Assembly (NCBI RefSeq): GCF_002871795.1
Contig: NZ_PNHL01000009.1
Coordinates: 62,001 to 126,000 of the forward strand
Direction: 5' to 3'
DNA from: Brachybacterium sp. UMB0905
GTDB taxonomy: Bacteria > Actinomycetota > Actinomycetes > Actinomycetales > Dermabacteraceae
DNA: 64,000 bases
Positions within the stretch are counted from its first letter, which is position 1; each line of letters opens with the position of its first letter. The notes beneath the pieces are model-generated. The model did not search any database, was not told where the DNA came from, and saw only the letters and a list, made by a program, of their open reading frames with translations. Of the stretch, positions 25,552 through 34,916 are shown one piece after another. The position numbers and the translations under genes are program-made.

Positions 25552-25710
25552 ATGATGGTCCAGCGGCAGGCGAGGCTCCCCGCGACGGCGAGCGCGCCGG
25601 GGGCGGGCAGCTGTGCGTTCGATGCTCGCGAGCTGCCGGGCGCAGCAGTGCCATGGCGCACTGAGAAGCGTCGCTGCACCGCGGCGCCCCAGCTGGAGTC
25701 CGTGCGATGA
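25552..25710 (+). CDS. Small ORF (52 residues) upstream of the WXG-lipase gene
   Basis: ATG at 25552 (or the adjacent ATG at 25555) follows AAGGAGG by 4-7 nt, the best ribosome binding site in the region. The ORF ends in an ATGA overlap with the WXG-lipase start, so the two are translationally coupled. The product is short, basic and without recognisable domains or membrane segments; two cysteines are present. It may be a leader peptide that sets translation of the toxin-like gene rather than a working protein. Confidence 0.5.
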   Translation: MMVQRQARLPATASAPGAGSCAFDARELPGAAVPWRTEKRRCTAAPQLESVR

Positions 25711-27350
25711 GCAGCTTCTGGGGGATGGCACCGCAGCAGGCCCGCGATCACGGCCAACGGGTGATGCGCGCTGCGGGAGCACTCGAGCGACTCCGGGACC
25801 GAGTGGACTGCGCAGTGCACGCGGTGGCGTGGACCGGGGAGGACGCGGAGACGTTCCAGGCTTCCTGGGAGTCCGTGGCCGCCCGGGACCTGGCCGATGC
25901 CCAGCGAACGCTCCGGCGGTATGCCCTCGAGCTGTACGTCCACGCCGCGGAGCAGGAGGCGGCCTCCGATCCGACCGGAGCCATGTCTTCTCAGTCTCCG
26001 CGTGGCGCGACGGACAGGGGAACCATCGGGCCTGGCCGGGATGGCTCGGGGTATCTGGACCGCGATAACCCGTGGATTCCGAACTGGCTCGAGGCTCCCG
26101 CGGAGGGCGCGATGTCGCATCTGGCTGGGCTGGTGTCCGACGGGATCGGCTGGGGCGCGGACGCGCTGCTGGGCGGTCTGGTCTGGAGCGCCGGGACGCT
26201 GGGATGGGATCTCGACGGCATCGAGCAGGCGCGCGGAGACCTGGAGCATCTCGGTGGTCTGCTCGAGGACACCGCAACCGGCGAGCGCATGCCGACCATC
26301 AGCGAGCTCGGTGCCAGTGCGATCCTCGCTGGCGGCTCGATGGCGCTCGCTCCGGTGGAGCTCGTCACCGACACTGGGCTGCTGGATCCGCGCACGGACG
26401 TCGAGGTTCACCGGATCCGTGAGGTCCAGGATCCGAGCACTCCGCAGACTCTCGCGGACCTTGTGTACACCCATGACGAAGCACGCCGGGAGATGTTCGG
26501 CCTCGCTGCACCAGGCGGCGGGTTCGACCCGACAGCCGCTGGCCAGATCCGCATTCAGACGGTGCGGCAGGCTGATGGCAGCGCGGGATACATCGTGTAC
26601 GCCCCGCCGACCGGTGGCGAGCCGATCTGGGCTCCCGATGCGTGGGGTGCCCAGGGCAACTCGGCGGGGTGGGATTCTAATCTGCGGTCGATGGCGGGCC
26701 AAGAGTCCGCGGCCATGGCCGATGTCCGGGGAGCGCTGGAGGCGGCTGGCGTCCCGCCTGGTGCGGAGGTGATGTTCGTGGGGCATTCACAGGGCGGTCT
26801 CACCGCCGCGCAGCTGGCCGCAGATCCCCTGTTCAACAACACCAGTGGCGCACCGGGCTCCTACACCGTGACCCACAGCTTCTCCATCGGCTCCCCTGTG
26901 GAGACGGTGGCCCCGGCACAGGCCGGGACCCAGGTGATCAATGTGGCGCACAACCCGGTCTGGGCTGACCCGCCGCAGGGCCTCGGGGCCCTCTCACCTG
27001 CTCCGATGTTGACCCATATAGCCGACCCGGTGCCGCGCCTGGACCTGAACGGCTTTCGCCTCGACGGCTCGCGCATCGGCGCACCGAATGTGCGGGACGT
27101 GTGGCTCGACGCCCCCGTCCAGACCTATGACTCCGCCTCGCAGATCCACAATGCCCACAACAGCGTGCTGCGGACGTCCTCGAGCCAGGTGGATCCCACG
27201 GCTGGGTATTACGGCTCCGTCCGTCAGGGCACCGCAACGCACCCGGCCCTTCGCGGGCTGCAGGAGGACATCGAAGGGCGGTACATCGGCCCCGGCGTCA
27301 CGGTCATCAAAGACCAGGTGGTCGAGGTAGGGCGCGATGACCTGCGCTGA
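25707..27350 (+). CDS. WXG100-like N-terminus fused to alpha/beta-hydrolase (lipase) domain, paralog 1
   Basis: The 547-residue product starts with a helical hairpin region holding WTG at 42-44 (AWTGEDAETF), as in WXG100/LXG proteins exported by type VII systems. A linker with a Gly/Trp-rich segment follows (about 100-230). The C-terminal half is an alpha/beta hydrolase: nucleophile S361 in VGHSQGG, a likely acid Asp in ADPVPRLD and a likely His in NAHNSV. Residues about 231-540 align well with the protein at 29115-30677. There is no Sec signal. It is probably a secreted lipase or esterase effector. The start overlaps a 52-codon ORF; an IS3 remnant begins 8 bp after the stop. Confidence 0.72.
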   Translation: MSSFWGMAPQQARDHGQRVMRAAGALERLRDRVDCAVHAVAWTGEDAETFQASWESVAARDLADAQRTLRRYALELYVHAAEQEAASDPTGAMSSQSPRGATDRGTIGPGRDGSGYLDRDNPWIPNWLEAPAEGAMSHLAGLVSDGIGWGADALLGGLVWSAGTLGWDLDGIEQARGDLEHLGGLLEDTATGERMPTISELGASAILAGGSMALAPVELVTDTGLLDPRTDVEVHRIREVQDPSTPQTLADLVYTHDEARREMFGLAAPGGGFDPTAAGQIRIQTVRQADGSAGYIVYAPPTGGEPIWAPDAWGAQGNSAGWDSNLRSMAGQESAAMADVRGALEAAGVPPGAEVMFVGHSQGGLTAAQLAADPLFNNTSGAPGSYTVTHSFSIGSPVETVAPAQAGTQVINVAHNPVWADPPQGLGALSPAPMLTHIADPVPRLDLNGFRLDGSRIGAPNVRDVWLDAPVQTYDSASQIHNAHNSVLRTSSSQVDPTAGYYGSVRQGTATHPALRGLQEDIEGRYIGPGVTVIKDQVVEVGRDDLR

Positions 27351-27358
27351 TCCGACCC

Positions 27359-28102
27359 GAAGCGCCCTGGGTTTCGTTCCGAGGTCAGGCGCAGCGGGCG
27401 CTGAGTCCTGATCGTGAGTGTAAGCCGCCTCGACCTTCGCGGGAGTGCGGTAGCCGAGGGCCTCATGCAGGCGGGCGGTGTTCCACCAGTGCACCCACCC
27501 CATCGTGGCCAGCTCGACCACCTCGACGGACCTCCAAAGCCGCTTGGAGTGGATGAGCTCTTACCTTGTAGAGGCCGTTCACGCTCTCGGCCAGTGCGTT
27601 GTCGTAGGAGTCGCCCACGGTTCCCACTGAGGCGCTCACCCCGGCGGTGATCAGCGCGCCCAGTACGCCAGACAGACGTACTGGGCGCCTCGGTCCCGGT
27701 GGTGGATCAGACCTTCTCGGCCCGGGCTGGCACCAGAGCTCACCAGAGCATGTTCAAGGGCCAGCAGCCCCAGCCCCTGGGTATCGGCTTGCGGCCCCGC
27801 CGCACTCCCTGCAGACCGGCGGCCCGCATGAGCCGGGCGGTCTGGTCGCGCCCGATGTGCCAGCCGGCCCGGACCATCGCGTGGTGCATCTTCCGGACCC
27901 CGTAGACGCTGTAGTTCTCCGCGCGGATCTGCCGGAGTTCCTCGATAAGGATCGCATCTCGCAGCACCCGCGCGGAGGTGGCCCGTGTCTTCGCAGCACC
28001 GTAGGCCCGGCAGGTGATGAACCCACACGCTGTCGCACCAAGGGTGCGGCAGATGGCCTCGACCCCGAAACGATCGCGGTGCTCGTCGATAAACGCGATC
28101 AT
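27359..28102 (-). pseudogene. IS3 orfB (DDE transposase), broken
   Basis: Pieces of an IS3-type integrase-fold transposase lie in three frames. The first (27740-28102) carries the N-terminal HTH_21-like region (YSVYGVRKMHHAMVRAGW). A second holds LIHHRDRGAQY, which contains the second catalytic Asp. A third holds VGDSYDNALAESVNGLYK with the catalytic Glu. A fourth has the C-terminal WVHWWNTARLHEALGYRTP. The part with the first catalytic Asp (expected D-x-TYV) is missing. The last frame has no stop before the inverted repeat. Confidence 0.88.
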
Positions 28103-28413
28103 CTCGCCGTGGGGCGGTCGAGCTCCCAGGCGAAAAAAGCCGAGGCGGCCTTCAGGATCTCATTCGCGCGCCGGGCCTCAGCAAGCTCGCGTTTGAACCG
28201 GCGGATCTCTACGGCCGGACTCCCGCCAGCAGGTACTGGTGCTACCTCGCGGCCGTGGCGGTGGCACCACATCCGCAGCCTCTCTTCACCGACTCCGACC
28301 AGCGGGACGATGGCCCGGATGGAGTGCGAGCGAGGCCCTCCTTGAGCGGCTTGGCGTTCAAGGACCACCCGCACGACGCGCTCACGCAGCCCGGGGGTGT
28401 ACTTCTTGAGCAT
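28099..28413 (-). CDS. IS3 orfA (transposase helix-turn-helix subunit)
   Basis: An intact 104-residue IS3-type OrfA: an N-terminal helix-turn-helix (LRERVVRVVLERQ ... SIRAIVPLVGVGEERLRMWC) and a C-terminal leucine-zipper-like helix (ELAEARRANEILKAASAFFA) that mediates pairing with OrfB. It overlaps orfB by 4 nt, where IS3 elements make a programmed -1 frameshift. With orfB ruined, this protein could at most bind related ends elsewhere. Confidence 0.88.
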   Translation of the reverse strand: MLKKYTPGLRERVVRVVLERQAAQGGPRSHSIRAIVPLVGVGEERLRMWCHRHGREVAPVPAGGSPAVEIRRFKRELAEARRANEILKAASAFFAWELDRPTAR

Positions 28414-28460
28414 CTTCCGACTCTCCTTCAGTTGAATCGGAACGAAACCCAGGGCGCTTC

Positions 28461-28547
28461 ACCCCACTGGGCGTCGGACAACATGCTTCGTCGGCTCATC
28501 CGTCCACCATCACACCAAGGACCACCACAAGGTTTGGAGACACGCCC
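28461..28547 (-). mobile_element. IS5-family remnant (left end)
   Basis: On the minus strand GGGCGTGTCTCCAAACC (28547-28531) resembles the tip of actinobacterial IS5-group elements and is bordered by CTAG, a preferred IS427-type target. It leads into a start reading MSRRSMLSDAQWG, the N-terminus of an IS5-type transposase, which is cut off at the IS3 border. The rest of that element is absent, so a deletion accompanied or followed the IS3 insertion. Confidence 0.6.
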
Positions 28548-28642
28548 TAGCCCTGATGGTACGGATCGGCCGGGCCAGCAGCTCTCTTCCCCGGTACTCT
28601 GGCCACGCTCCCGCGAGCGACCCGAGGACACCAGGAGGAGCG

Positions 28643-29059
28643 ATGACGACGCAGCGCAGAGCTCTCCTGATAGGAGGATCGATGGGCGTGCTGTCCCTGC
28701 TGACCGGCTGCGGCTTCCTGCGGCCCAGCATCGGAGCTGTGGAGGAAGCGATCATGGACGCCCCAGGGGTCACGGCCGTGGACCTCACCATCGGGCCCGG
28801 TGGGGGGCTCGGCAACAATGTGAGCGGCCGCATCACGTTCTCTGTCTCTGCTGACGAGCTGCCTGACGCTCTGGACGAGGCGTGGCGCCGAGGCGTGGAG
28901 GTGATCCACCGTATGGACAAGAACGCGGCGCGGTGGCCCGCCGATGGCGTCGTGGGAGTGACCGACGGGGCGGAGATGCCGGTGGGCGAGCTGCTCGACA
29001 CCTCCGAGAACTCCTGGGTGTCGATGGGCCGCTTCTTCGAACTTTACGGCCTGGAGTAG
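28643..29059 (+). CDS. Small predicted lipoprotein
   Basis: A 138-residue product with a twin-Arg-containing basic N-terminus, hydrophobic core and lipobox LLTGC (C23). It has a strong AGGAGG site 6 nt upstream. The mature part (about 115 residues) looks like a small alpha/beta domain (VEEAIMDAPGVTAVDLTI, then VSGRITFSV). I do not recognise the family. It is convergent with the second WXG-lipase gene (56 bp between stops). Its location between two lipase-effector genes makes a surface immunity protein plausible, but nothing in the sequence proves that. Confidence 0.7.
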   Translation: MTTQRRALLIGGSMGVLSLLTGCGFLRPSIGAVEEAIMDAPGVTAVDLTIGPGGGLGNNVSGRITFSVSADELPDALDEAWRRGVEVIHRMDKNAARWPADGVVGVTDGAEMPVGELLDTSENSWVSMGRFFELYGLE

Positions 29060-29114
29060 ATTCCCGCTCATCCAGCGCCCCGCGAGCAGCTCCCGGGGCA
29101 CCGCGGCTCCTTTC

Positions 29115-30677
29115 TCAGCGGTCGGCGCGCTTCACATCCACCACGATGTCCTCGGCGACCGTAGTCCCGTCCCCGTAGTACTTCCCACGCATCCGCTCAT
29201 CCTTCGCGGCGAGCATCGCATCATCGCCGTTGTTGCGCACCGTGCCGTAGTACCCGGAGTTCGGGTCGATGTTCCCGTTGCCATCGCGACGCACGGACTC
29301 GTGCGCCACATCCATCATGTCGCCTCCGAACCCGTCGGCGGGCTTCGGCGTCCCAAAACTGACGTCGTGCACATTCGGGGCCGGATTGCCTGACGGGTGC
29401 CGGGCCGAGGCCCCGTCCATATCCAGCGTCGGGACCACATCCCCGGGACGGAACCCTCCTCGCTCATGACTGACGTTCAGCACATCGGTGCGGGAATCGG
29501 CAGGCGTGAAGGTCTCCACCGGGGAGCCCACCGAGAACACATCAGTCACCTGGTAGCCACCCGGACCGTTGAACGAGGGATCATCCGCGAGCTGCGACGC
29601 CACCAGGCCACCCTGGGAGTGGCCGACGAAGGCCACCTGCGAGCCCGGCGGGATTCCCGCTTCCTCCATCGCCGCCTTCACGGCATTCGCGCCCGCGTTC
29701 TCCTTGCCGGCCATGGCATAGAGGTTGTTGTCCCAGCCAAAGGGCTGATTCTGCTGATCCCAGCCCGGAATGGGGTTCTTCAGCCCATCGTGCAAAGGCG
29801 CGCCCTGCGTGGGCGGCACATGCACCACATACCGCTCCACGCCGTCCGCACCCACCACCTTTTGAACGCGGATCTGGGCCTGATCCTCGGGCAGGTACTG
29901 TCGCGGAGGCTCCGTGCCGTCGATCGTTCTGCGGGTCTCATCGTTGTCCAGCAGCAGATCCGCGAGGCTGTCGGGGGCTTCCTGGTCCGGGATCGTGCGT
30001 GTCCCGAGCACCTCCACATCAGTGACGTGGCTGAGCGTGCCGTCCTCGACCATGTCGTTCACGAGACGCTCGGCGGCGACCTCCGCGAACGGCCGGTCCA
30101 GCTCCGCGATCAGGCGGTCGAACCGCTCCTTGGTCTGCTGGAACCACTCGTCGAGATCGTTCTTGCGGTCGGCGAACCAGTCCTTCGCGTCCTGGATCCG
30201 GTCGGACGTCCAGTCCTTCGCATCCTGGAAGCGGTCCTTCAGCCAGTCGCGAGCACCCTCCACCGCATCGCCGATGGCCTCACCGGCCTCCCGGGCACGA
30301 TCACCGAGCCAGTCGATCCCGTCCCGCACCCCGTCCACGACCCCGCCGATGAGCTCGCCGAAGTCCGCGGCGGACCCGGGAGCGCCGGTGGCGGGCAGGC
30401 CGGGGCCGTCGGTCGCCCCGGAGGCGCGGTCCTGCTGATCGGCTTCCTCCTGCAGCAGCTGGGAGCGGGCGGTGAGATCAGCGGTGGCCTCGCGCATCCG
30501 GGCGGAGGGCCCACCGCTCCACTGCTGGAGGAACGCTTCCCTGTCCTCCCCCACCCAGCTCACGCCGCGCGTGATCGCATCCAGGCGCTGCTGGAGCTCA
30601 TCCAGCTGGCGCGAGGCATCTCCCACGCGCCCCGCCTGGGTGCGCACCTGTTCCGGATCCATCCCGTAGAAGGTCAT
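29115..30677 (-). CDS. WXG100-like N-terminus fused to alpha/beta-hydrolase (lipase) domain, paralog 2
   Basis: The 520-residue product has WVG at 41-43 (SWVGEDREAF) in a helical N-terminal domain of about 90 residues. A long amphipathic, charged region follows (about 115-205) with repeats of the type RDWLKDRFQDAKDW/TSDRIQDAKDWF. The C-terminal hydrolase domain has VGHSQGG, PGDVVPTLD and VAHESV, the same likely Ser-Asp-His set as paralog 1. The two proteins share the hydrolase domain and the surrounding DVEV/ADLL motifs but differ in the middle region. The start overlaps the upstream gene by 4 bp, so the two are coupled. Likely a type VII-type secreted effector. Confidence 0.72.
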   Translation of the reverse strand: MTFYGMDPEQVRTQAGRVGDASRQLDELQQRLDAITRGVSWVGEDREAFLQQWSGGPSARMREATADLTARSQLLQEEADQQDRASGATDGPGLPATGAPGSAADFGELIGGVVDGVRDGIDWLGDRAREAGEAIGDAVEGARDWLKDRFQDAKDWTSDRIQDAKDWFADRKNDLDEWFQQTKERFDRLIAELDRPFAEVAAERLVNDMVEDGTLSHVTDVEVLGTRTIPDQEAPDSLADLLLDNDETRRTIDGTEPPRQYLPEDQAQIRVQKVVGADGVERYVVHVPPTQGAPLHDGLKNPIPGWDQQNQPFGWDNNLYAMAGKENAGANAVKAAMEEAGIPPGSQVAFVGHSQGGLVASQLADDPSFNGPGGYQVTDVFSVGSPVETFTPADSRTDVLNVSHERGGFRPGDVVPTLDMDGASARHPSGNPAPNVHDVSFGTPKPADGFGGDMMDVAHESVRRDGNGNIDPNSGYYGTVRNNGDDAMLAAKDERMRGKYYGDGTTVAEDIVVDVKRADR

Positions 30678-31438
30678 GCCGCCACCGCCTCGCCGCGCGC
30701 GAGCTGCACGCCCTCGGCCAGGAGCGGCAGCATCGTGGCCAGCACATCGCCACCCTCAACCCGGTGGATCGCCGTCGCGATCGGCTCATCTCCATCGGCC
30801 GCGTACAGTCCGTGCGCCCCCACGGTCCAGTGCCGCAGCAGGTGGAACAGCAGCGGTGGTGCCTCGCCGCCCTCCGCGGGGACGTGGAGGCTGATATCCA
30901 GCACCGCGCGGTCCCCGTCGGAGAGCAGCGCGTCGCGCAGCAACGGGGAGAGATCCTCTTGCGCGGCGATCGCGTCCTGGGCGCGGACCCCGCTCTCCCG
31001 GCGCGCGGCGATGGCCTGCTGCTGCTCGGGGCTGAGCGGGAGCCGGGTGCTCTCACTGCGGGCGGTCATCTGCGGCGGGGCCGCGAGTGGAGTGTCGGCG
31101 GGCAGCTGGGCTTCCAGCAGCGCCGCCGTCTGCGCCACCTCGATCTCCTCCCAGCGGTAGGTCCCCTCCGCGTCGGGGGTCAGAGTGATCGCTCCCTCAC
31201 GGTCCACCACCACGGTCACCTCCCGACGCTCGGAGGCGGTGGTGACGCTGAGGGCCAGCACCGTGGGCGCGATGAGCGCACGATCCACGATGCGCTGCTG
31301 AGCCGCGTCGAGCGAGGAGGGGGCGAGCGCTGCGGCGTCGATGCGCGGCAGCCACGCCGGGTTCATGATCCTCGGCTCCTTCAGCCGCGCGAGCGAGAAG
31401 GACAAGGCGGCGGTGGGATCAGCGACGAACGACGTCAT
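30674..31438 (-). CDS. Unknown protein coupled to WXG-lipase 2 (possible export chaperone)
   Basis: The 254-residue product has no signal peptide or membrane segment. It looks like a mixed alpha/beta protein with beta-rich stretches (VTVVVDREGAITLTPD, RAVLDISLHV) and a C-terminal helix pair. The stop overlaps the start of the WXG-lipase gene (ATGA), so the products are made in a fixed ratio. By analogy with ESX-associated EspG-type proteins it may be the effector's chaperone, but I see no specific motif, so this is a hypothesis from context. The start at 31438 is the first ATG after the ileS 3' region. Confidence 0.55.
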   Translation of the reverse strand: MTSFVADPTAALSFSLARLKEPRIMNPAWLPRIDAAALAPSSLDAAQQRIVDRALIAPTVLALSVTTASERREVTVVVDREGAITLTPDAEGTYRWEEIEVAQTAALLEAQLPADTPLAAPPQMTARSESTRLPLSPEQQQAIAARRESGVRAQDAIAAQEDLSPLLRDALLSDGDRAVLDISLHVPAEGGEAPPLLFHLLRHWTVGAHGLYAADGDEPIATAIHRVEGGDVLATMLPLLAEGVQLARGEAVAA

Positions 31439-31604
31439 GGCGGCTCCTCGGCGTCGACTGCCTCGGAGAGCGGGGTGCCCGAGGTCACCCCCGACGGTAT
31501 AGGAGCGCCCTGCCGTGGTCGATGGGGAGAACTCCCCTGTCGATTGAGCACCGCCCCCACTCTCGGCCGCTGCCGAGCGCGAGGGCGGTGCCGTGCGGTG
31601 CAGA

Positions 31605-34600
31605 TCAGGCCCGTGCCACGCCGATCCGCACGGTGCCGCCGGTGACCTTCTCCTGGGCGTCGTGCGCGCCCTCCGCCGGGGCGGCAGGCACCTGGATATC
31701 CAGGGCCAGCACCTCGGCGGCGAGCAGCTCGCGGTGTGCGGCGACCGCCTCGGTGACGGTCGGGTCGCCGTCGACGGTGAGGTGGATGCGGTCGGAGATG
31801 TCCAGGCCGGCCTGCTTGCGGGCGGCCTGCACGGCGCGCACCACATCGCGGGCGATGCCCTCGGCCTCCAGTTCCGGGCTCAGCTGAGTATCGAGCACCA
31901 GGAAGTTCCCGCCGGCGAGCACGCCGATCGCGGCGCCCTGGTCCTGGGCGGCCTGACCGGCCACGAGGTCCAGGGTGTACTCGCCGTCGACGAGCTCAAG
32001 GCCGCCGGCGGTGACGGTGCCGTCCTCTGCCACGGACCAGTCCCCGGACTTCGCGCCCTTGATGACCTGCTGCACCTGCTTACCAAGCCGCGGCCCGGCC
32101 GCACGGGCGTTCACCTGGAGCTTCTGCTCCACACCCATGCCGCGGGCTTCCTCGCTGGTGACATCCAGCAGACGCACCTGCTTCACGTTCAGCTCATCGG
32201 CGATGATGCCGACGAAGGGCTCGAGCTGGGAGGGGTCACGGTGCACGACGGTCAGCTGCGCGAGCGGCTGACGGGCCCGGATGCCCTCCTTCTTGCGCAG
32301 CGCATTGCCGGCGGAGGCGACCATGCGCACCTGCTCCATCGCCATCACGAGCTCCTCATCCACCGGGAACTGCTCGGCATCGGGCCAGTCCTCAAGATGC
32401 ACCGAGCGCCCACCGGTGAGACCCCGCCAGATCTCCTCGGTGACCATCGGCAGCAGCGGTGCGGCCACCCGCAGGGTCGCCTCGAGCACGGTGGAGAGCA
32501 CATCAATGGCCTGCTCGGAGCCTTCCCAGAAGCGGTCGCGGGAACGCCGCACGTACCAGTTGGTGAGCATCTCCAGGTGCGCTTGGATGCTCGCGGCGGT
32601 GCCGGCGATGTCCAGGCCTTCCATGAGCTCGCGGGTTTCGCGGATCAGCATGCCGGTGCGCGAGAGCAGGTAGCGGTCCAGCACGTCGTCGACCCCGTCG
32701 GTCAGATGGCGCGTGCGTCCCTGGTAGCCGGCCGGCTGCCCGCTGGCGTCCTTCTCCCCGGCGGCGTTGGCGTACAGCGCCAGGAAGTACCACACGTTCC
32801 ACAGCGGCAGTACGGTCTGGCGCACGGCGTCGCGGATCCGCGGCTCATCGACGATCAGGTTGCCGCCGCGCAGGATCGGGGAGGACATGAGGAACCAGCG
32901 CATCGCATCGGCGCCGTACGCGTCGTACATCTCGCGCACGTCCGGGTAGTTGCGCAGGGACTTGCTCATCTTGTTGCCGTCCTCGCCCAGCACGATGCCG
33001 TGGCAGATCACGCTCGAGAAGGCGGGGCGGTCGAACAGGGCGGTGGACAGCACGTGCATGACGTAGAACCAGCCGCGGGTCTGTCCGATGTACTCGACGA
33101 TGAAGTCCGCGGGGTTGTGGGACTCGAACCAGTCGGTGTTCTCGAAGGGGTAGTGGACCTGCGCGAACGGCATGGAACCGGAGTCGAACCAGACGTCGAA
33201 GATCTCCTCGATGCGCCGCATCGTGGACGTGCCCGTCGGGTCGTCGGGGTTCGGGCGGGTCAGCTCGTCGATGTAGGGGCGGTGGAGGTTCACCTCGCCG
33301 TTCTCATCGCGCGGCAGCTCACCGAAATCCGCCTCGATCTCGGCGAGGGATCCGTAGACGTCGATGCGCGGGTGGTTCGGGTCATCGCTCTTCCACACCG
33401 GGATGGGGGTGCCCCAGTAGCGGTTGCGGGAGATCGCCCAGTCGCGGGCACCCTCGAGCCACGCCCCGAACTGGCCGTGCTGGACGTTGCCCGGCATCCA
33501 GGTGATCTGCTCGTTCAGCTCGAGCATGCGCTCGCGCTGATCGGCGACCTTCACGAACCAGGAGGAGACGGCCTTGTAGATCAGCGGGGTCCGGCAGCGC
33601 CAGCAGTGCGGGTAGGAGTGGACGTAGCTGGCTTCGCGCATGAGACGCCCGGAGGCACGCAGGATACGGATCAGCGGCCGGTTCGCCTCGAACACCTGCA
33701 TCCCGGCGATCTCGTCGAGCGCGGTGCCTCGGAAGTAGTCGAGGAACTGGGCGCCGTCGTCCACGGACACCACGACGGGGATGTCGTAGCGGGCATTGAC
33801 CGCCTGGTCCTCTTCACCGTAGGCGGTGGCCTGGTGGACCACGCCGGTGCCGTCGGTGGTGGAGACATAGTCCGCGACGGTGATGATCCACGCGTTCTGC
33901 AGCCCCCAGCGCTCGCGGTCACGGGAGTAGACGTCCCACAGCGGTTCATAGGCCACATGTTCGAGCTCGGCGCCGGTCAGGCGCCGCTCCCCGACGGCGG
34001 CGAGCACCGCTTCGGCATCCTCGTAGCCGAGTTCCTTGGCGAAGGAACCGGCGAGGTCCTCGGCCAGCAGATAGGTGGACTCGCCGGCGGTGGATCCATC
34101 GGCCGCACCGAGCGGACCGGAGGGCACCAGGACGTACTGCACCGCGGGGCCGACGGCGAGTGAGAAGTTCGTGGGCAGCGTCCACGGCGTGGTGGTCCAC
34201 GCGAGGGCCTTCGCACCCTCGAGGCCGAGCTCGCGGGCCTTCTCGCCGATCAGCGGGAAGGTGACCACGACGGTGGTGTCCTGGCGGTCCTGGTAGACGT
34301 CATCATCCATCCGCAGCTCATGGGCGGACAGCGGCGTCTGGTCCTTCCAGCAGTACGGCAGGACCTTGTAGCCCTCGTAGGCGCGACCCTTGTCCCACAG
34401 GGTCTTGAAGGCCCACAGCACCGACTCCATGAACGGCAGGTCCAGGGTCTTGTAGTCGTTCTCGAAGTCCACCCAGCGGGCCTGGCGGGTGACGTAGTCC
34501 TGCCATTCCTGCGTGTACTTCAGCACGGAGGCACGGGCAGCGTTGTTGAACGCCTTGATGCCCATGTCCTCGATCTCAGACTTCTCCGTCAGGCCCAGCT

Positions 34601-34910
34601 CCCGCATGGCCTCGAGCTCGGCGGGCAGGCCGTGGGTGTCCCAGCCGAAGCGGCGCTCCACCTTCTTGCCGAGCATGGTCTGGAAGCGCGGGACGACGTC
34701 CTTGACGAATCCGGTGAGCAGGTGCCCGTAGTGCGGCAGGCCGTTGGCGAACGGCGGGCCGTCGTAGAAGGTGAACTCCTCGGCGTCCTGCCGCTGGGCG
34801 ATGGACTCCAGGAAGGTGCCGTCAGCGATCCAGCGCTCGATGATGCGGGTCTCGAGCGCGGGCAGATCGGGCGAGGAGACCAGCGGGTCTCCGGACAGCG
34901 GGTACACCAT
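31605..34910 (-). CDS. ileS: Isoleucyl-tRNA synthetase
   Basis: IleRS charges tRNA-Ile and edits valine. The 1,101-residue class I enzyme has the HIGH motif in the form [11 protein letters not shown], the KMSKS motif as [12 protein letters not shown], the CP1 editing domain ([30 protein letters not shown]) and an anticodon-binding C-terminal part. This is the eukaryote-like IleRS2 type common in actinobacteria, the type often less sensitive to mupirocin. The start at 34910 follows GGAGGAACCCTC and the T-box leader. No Zn-finger was checked. Confidence 0.96.
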   Translation of the reverse strand: MVYPLSGDPLVSSPDLPALETRIIERWIADGTFLESIAQRQDAEEFTFYDGPPFANGLPHYGHLLTGFVKDVVPRFQTMLGKKVERRFGWDTHGLPAELEAMRELGLTEKSEIEDMGIKAFNNAARASVLKYTQEWQDYVTRQARWVDFENDYKTLDLPFMESVLWAFKTLWDKGRAYEGYKVLPYCWKDQTPLSAHELRMDDDVYQDRQDTTVVVTFPLIGEKARELGLEGAKALAWTTTPWTLPTNFSLAVGPAVQYVLVPSGPLGAADGSTAGESTYLLAEDLAGSFAKELGYEDAEAVLAAVGERRLTGAELEHVAYEPLWDVYSRDRERWGLQNAWIITVADYVSTTDGTGVVHQATAYGEEDQAVNARYDIPVVVSVDDGAQFLDYFRGTALDEIAGMQVFEANRPLIRILRASGRLMREASYVHSYPHCWRCRTPLIYKAVSSWFVKVADQRERMLELNEQITWMPGNVQHGQFGAWLEGARDWAISRNRYWGTPIPVWKSDDPNHPRIDVYGSLAEIEADFGELPRDENGEVNLHRPYIDELTRPNPDDPTGTSTMRRIEEIFDVWFDSGSMPFAQVHYPFENTDWFESHNPADFIVEYIGQTRGWFYVMHVLSTALFDRPAFSSVICHGIVLGEDGNKMSKSLRNYPDVREMYDAYGADAMRWFLMSSPILRGGNLIVDEPRIRDAVRQTVLPLWNVWYFLALYANAAGEKDASGQPAGYQGRTRHLTDGVDDVLDRYLLSRTGMLIRETRELMEGLDIAGTAASIQAHLEMLTNWYVRRSRDRFWEGSEQAIDVLSTVLEATLRVAAPLLPMVTEEIWRGLTGGRSVHLEDWPDAEQFPVDEELVMAMEQVRMVASAGNALRKKEGIRARQPLAQLTVVHRDPSQLEPFVGIIADELNVKQVRLLDVTSEEARGMGVEQKLQVNARAAGPRLGKQVQQVIKGAKSGDWSVAEDGTVTAGGLELVDGEYTLDLVAGQAAQDQGAAIGVLAGGNFLVLDTQLSPELEAEGIARDVVRAVQAARKQAGLDISDRIHLTVDGDPTVTEAVAAHRELLAAEVLALDIQVPAAPAEGAHDAQEKVTGGTVRIGVARA

Positions 34911-34916
34911 GAGGGT

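Larger units (their letters stand above)
27359..28460 (-). mobile_element. Decayed IS3-family element
   Basis: Perfect 24-bp terminal inverted repeats bound the element (27359-27382 and 28437-28460). ACCC lies just outside both ends (27355-27358, 28461-28464) and may be a target duplication. At 1,102 bp it is shorter than a typical IS3 member (about 1.2-1.5 kb). orfA is intact, but orfB has lost an internal segment and has at least two frameshifts, so it is not autonomous. Confidence 0.92.

Noticed and set aside
25482..25664. 60-codon plus-strand ORF beginning at 25482
   Set aside because: Its start lies inside the promoter gap of copy 4, it has no ribosome binding site, and a better-supported ORF starts at 25552.
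27359..28460. Possible intact, active insertion sequence
   Set aside because: The inverted repeats are perfect, but orfB lacks the first catalytic Asp region and changes frame at least twice.
31593..34163. 856-residue open frame on the plus strand, opposite ileS
   Set aside because: Antisense shadow of a long GC-rich gene; no family motifs and no ribosome binding site, while the minus strand encodes a full IleRS.
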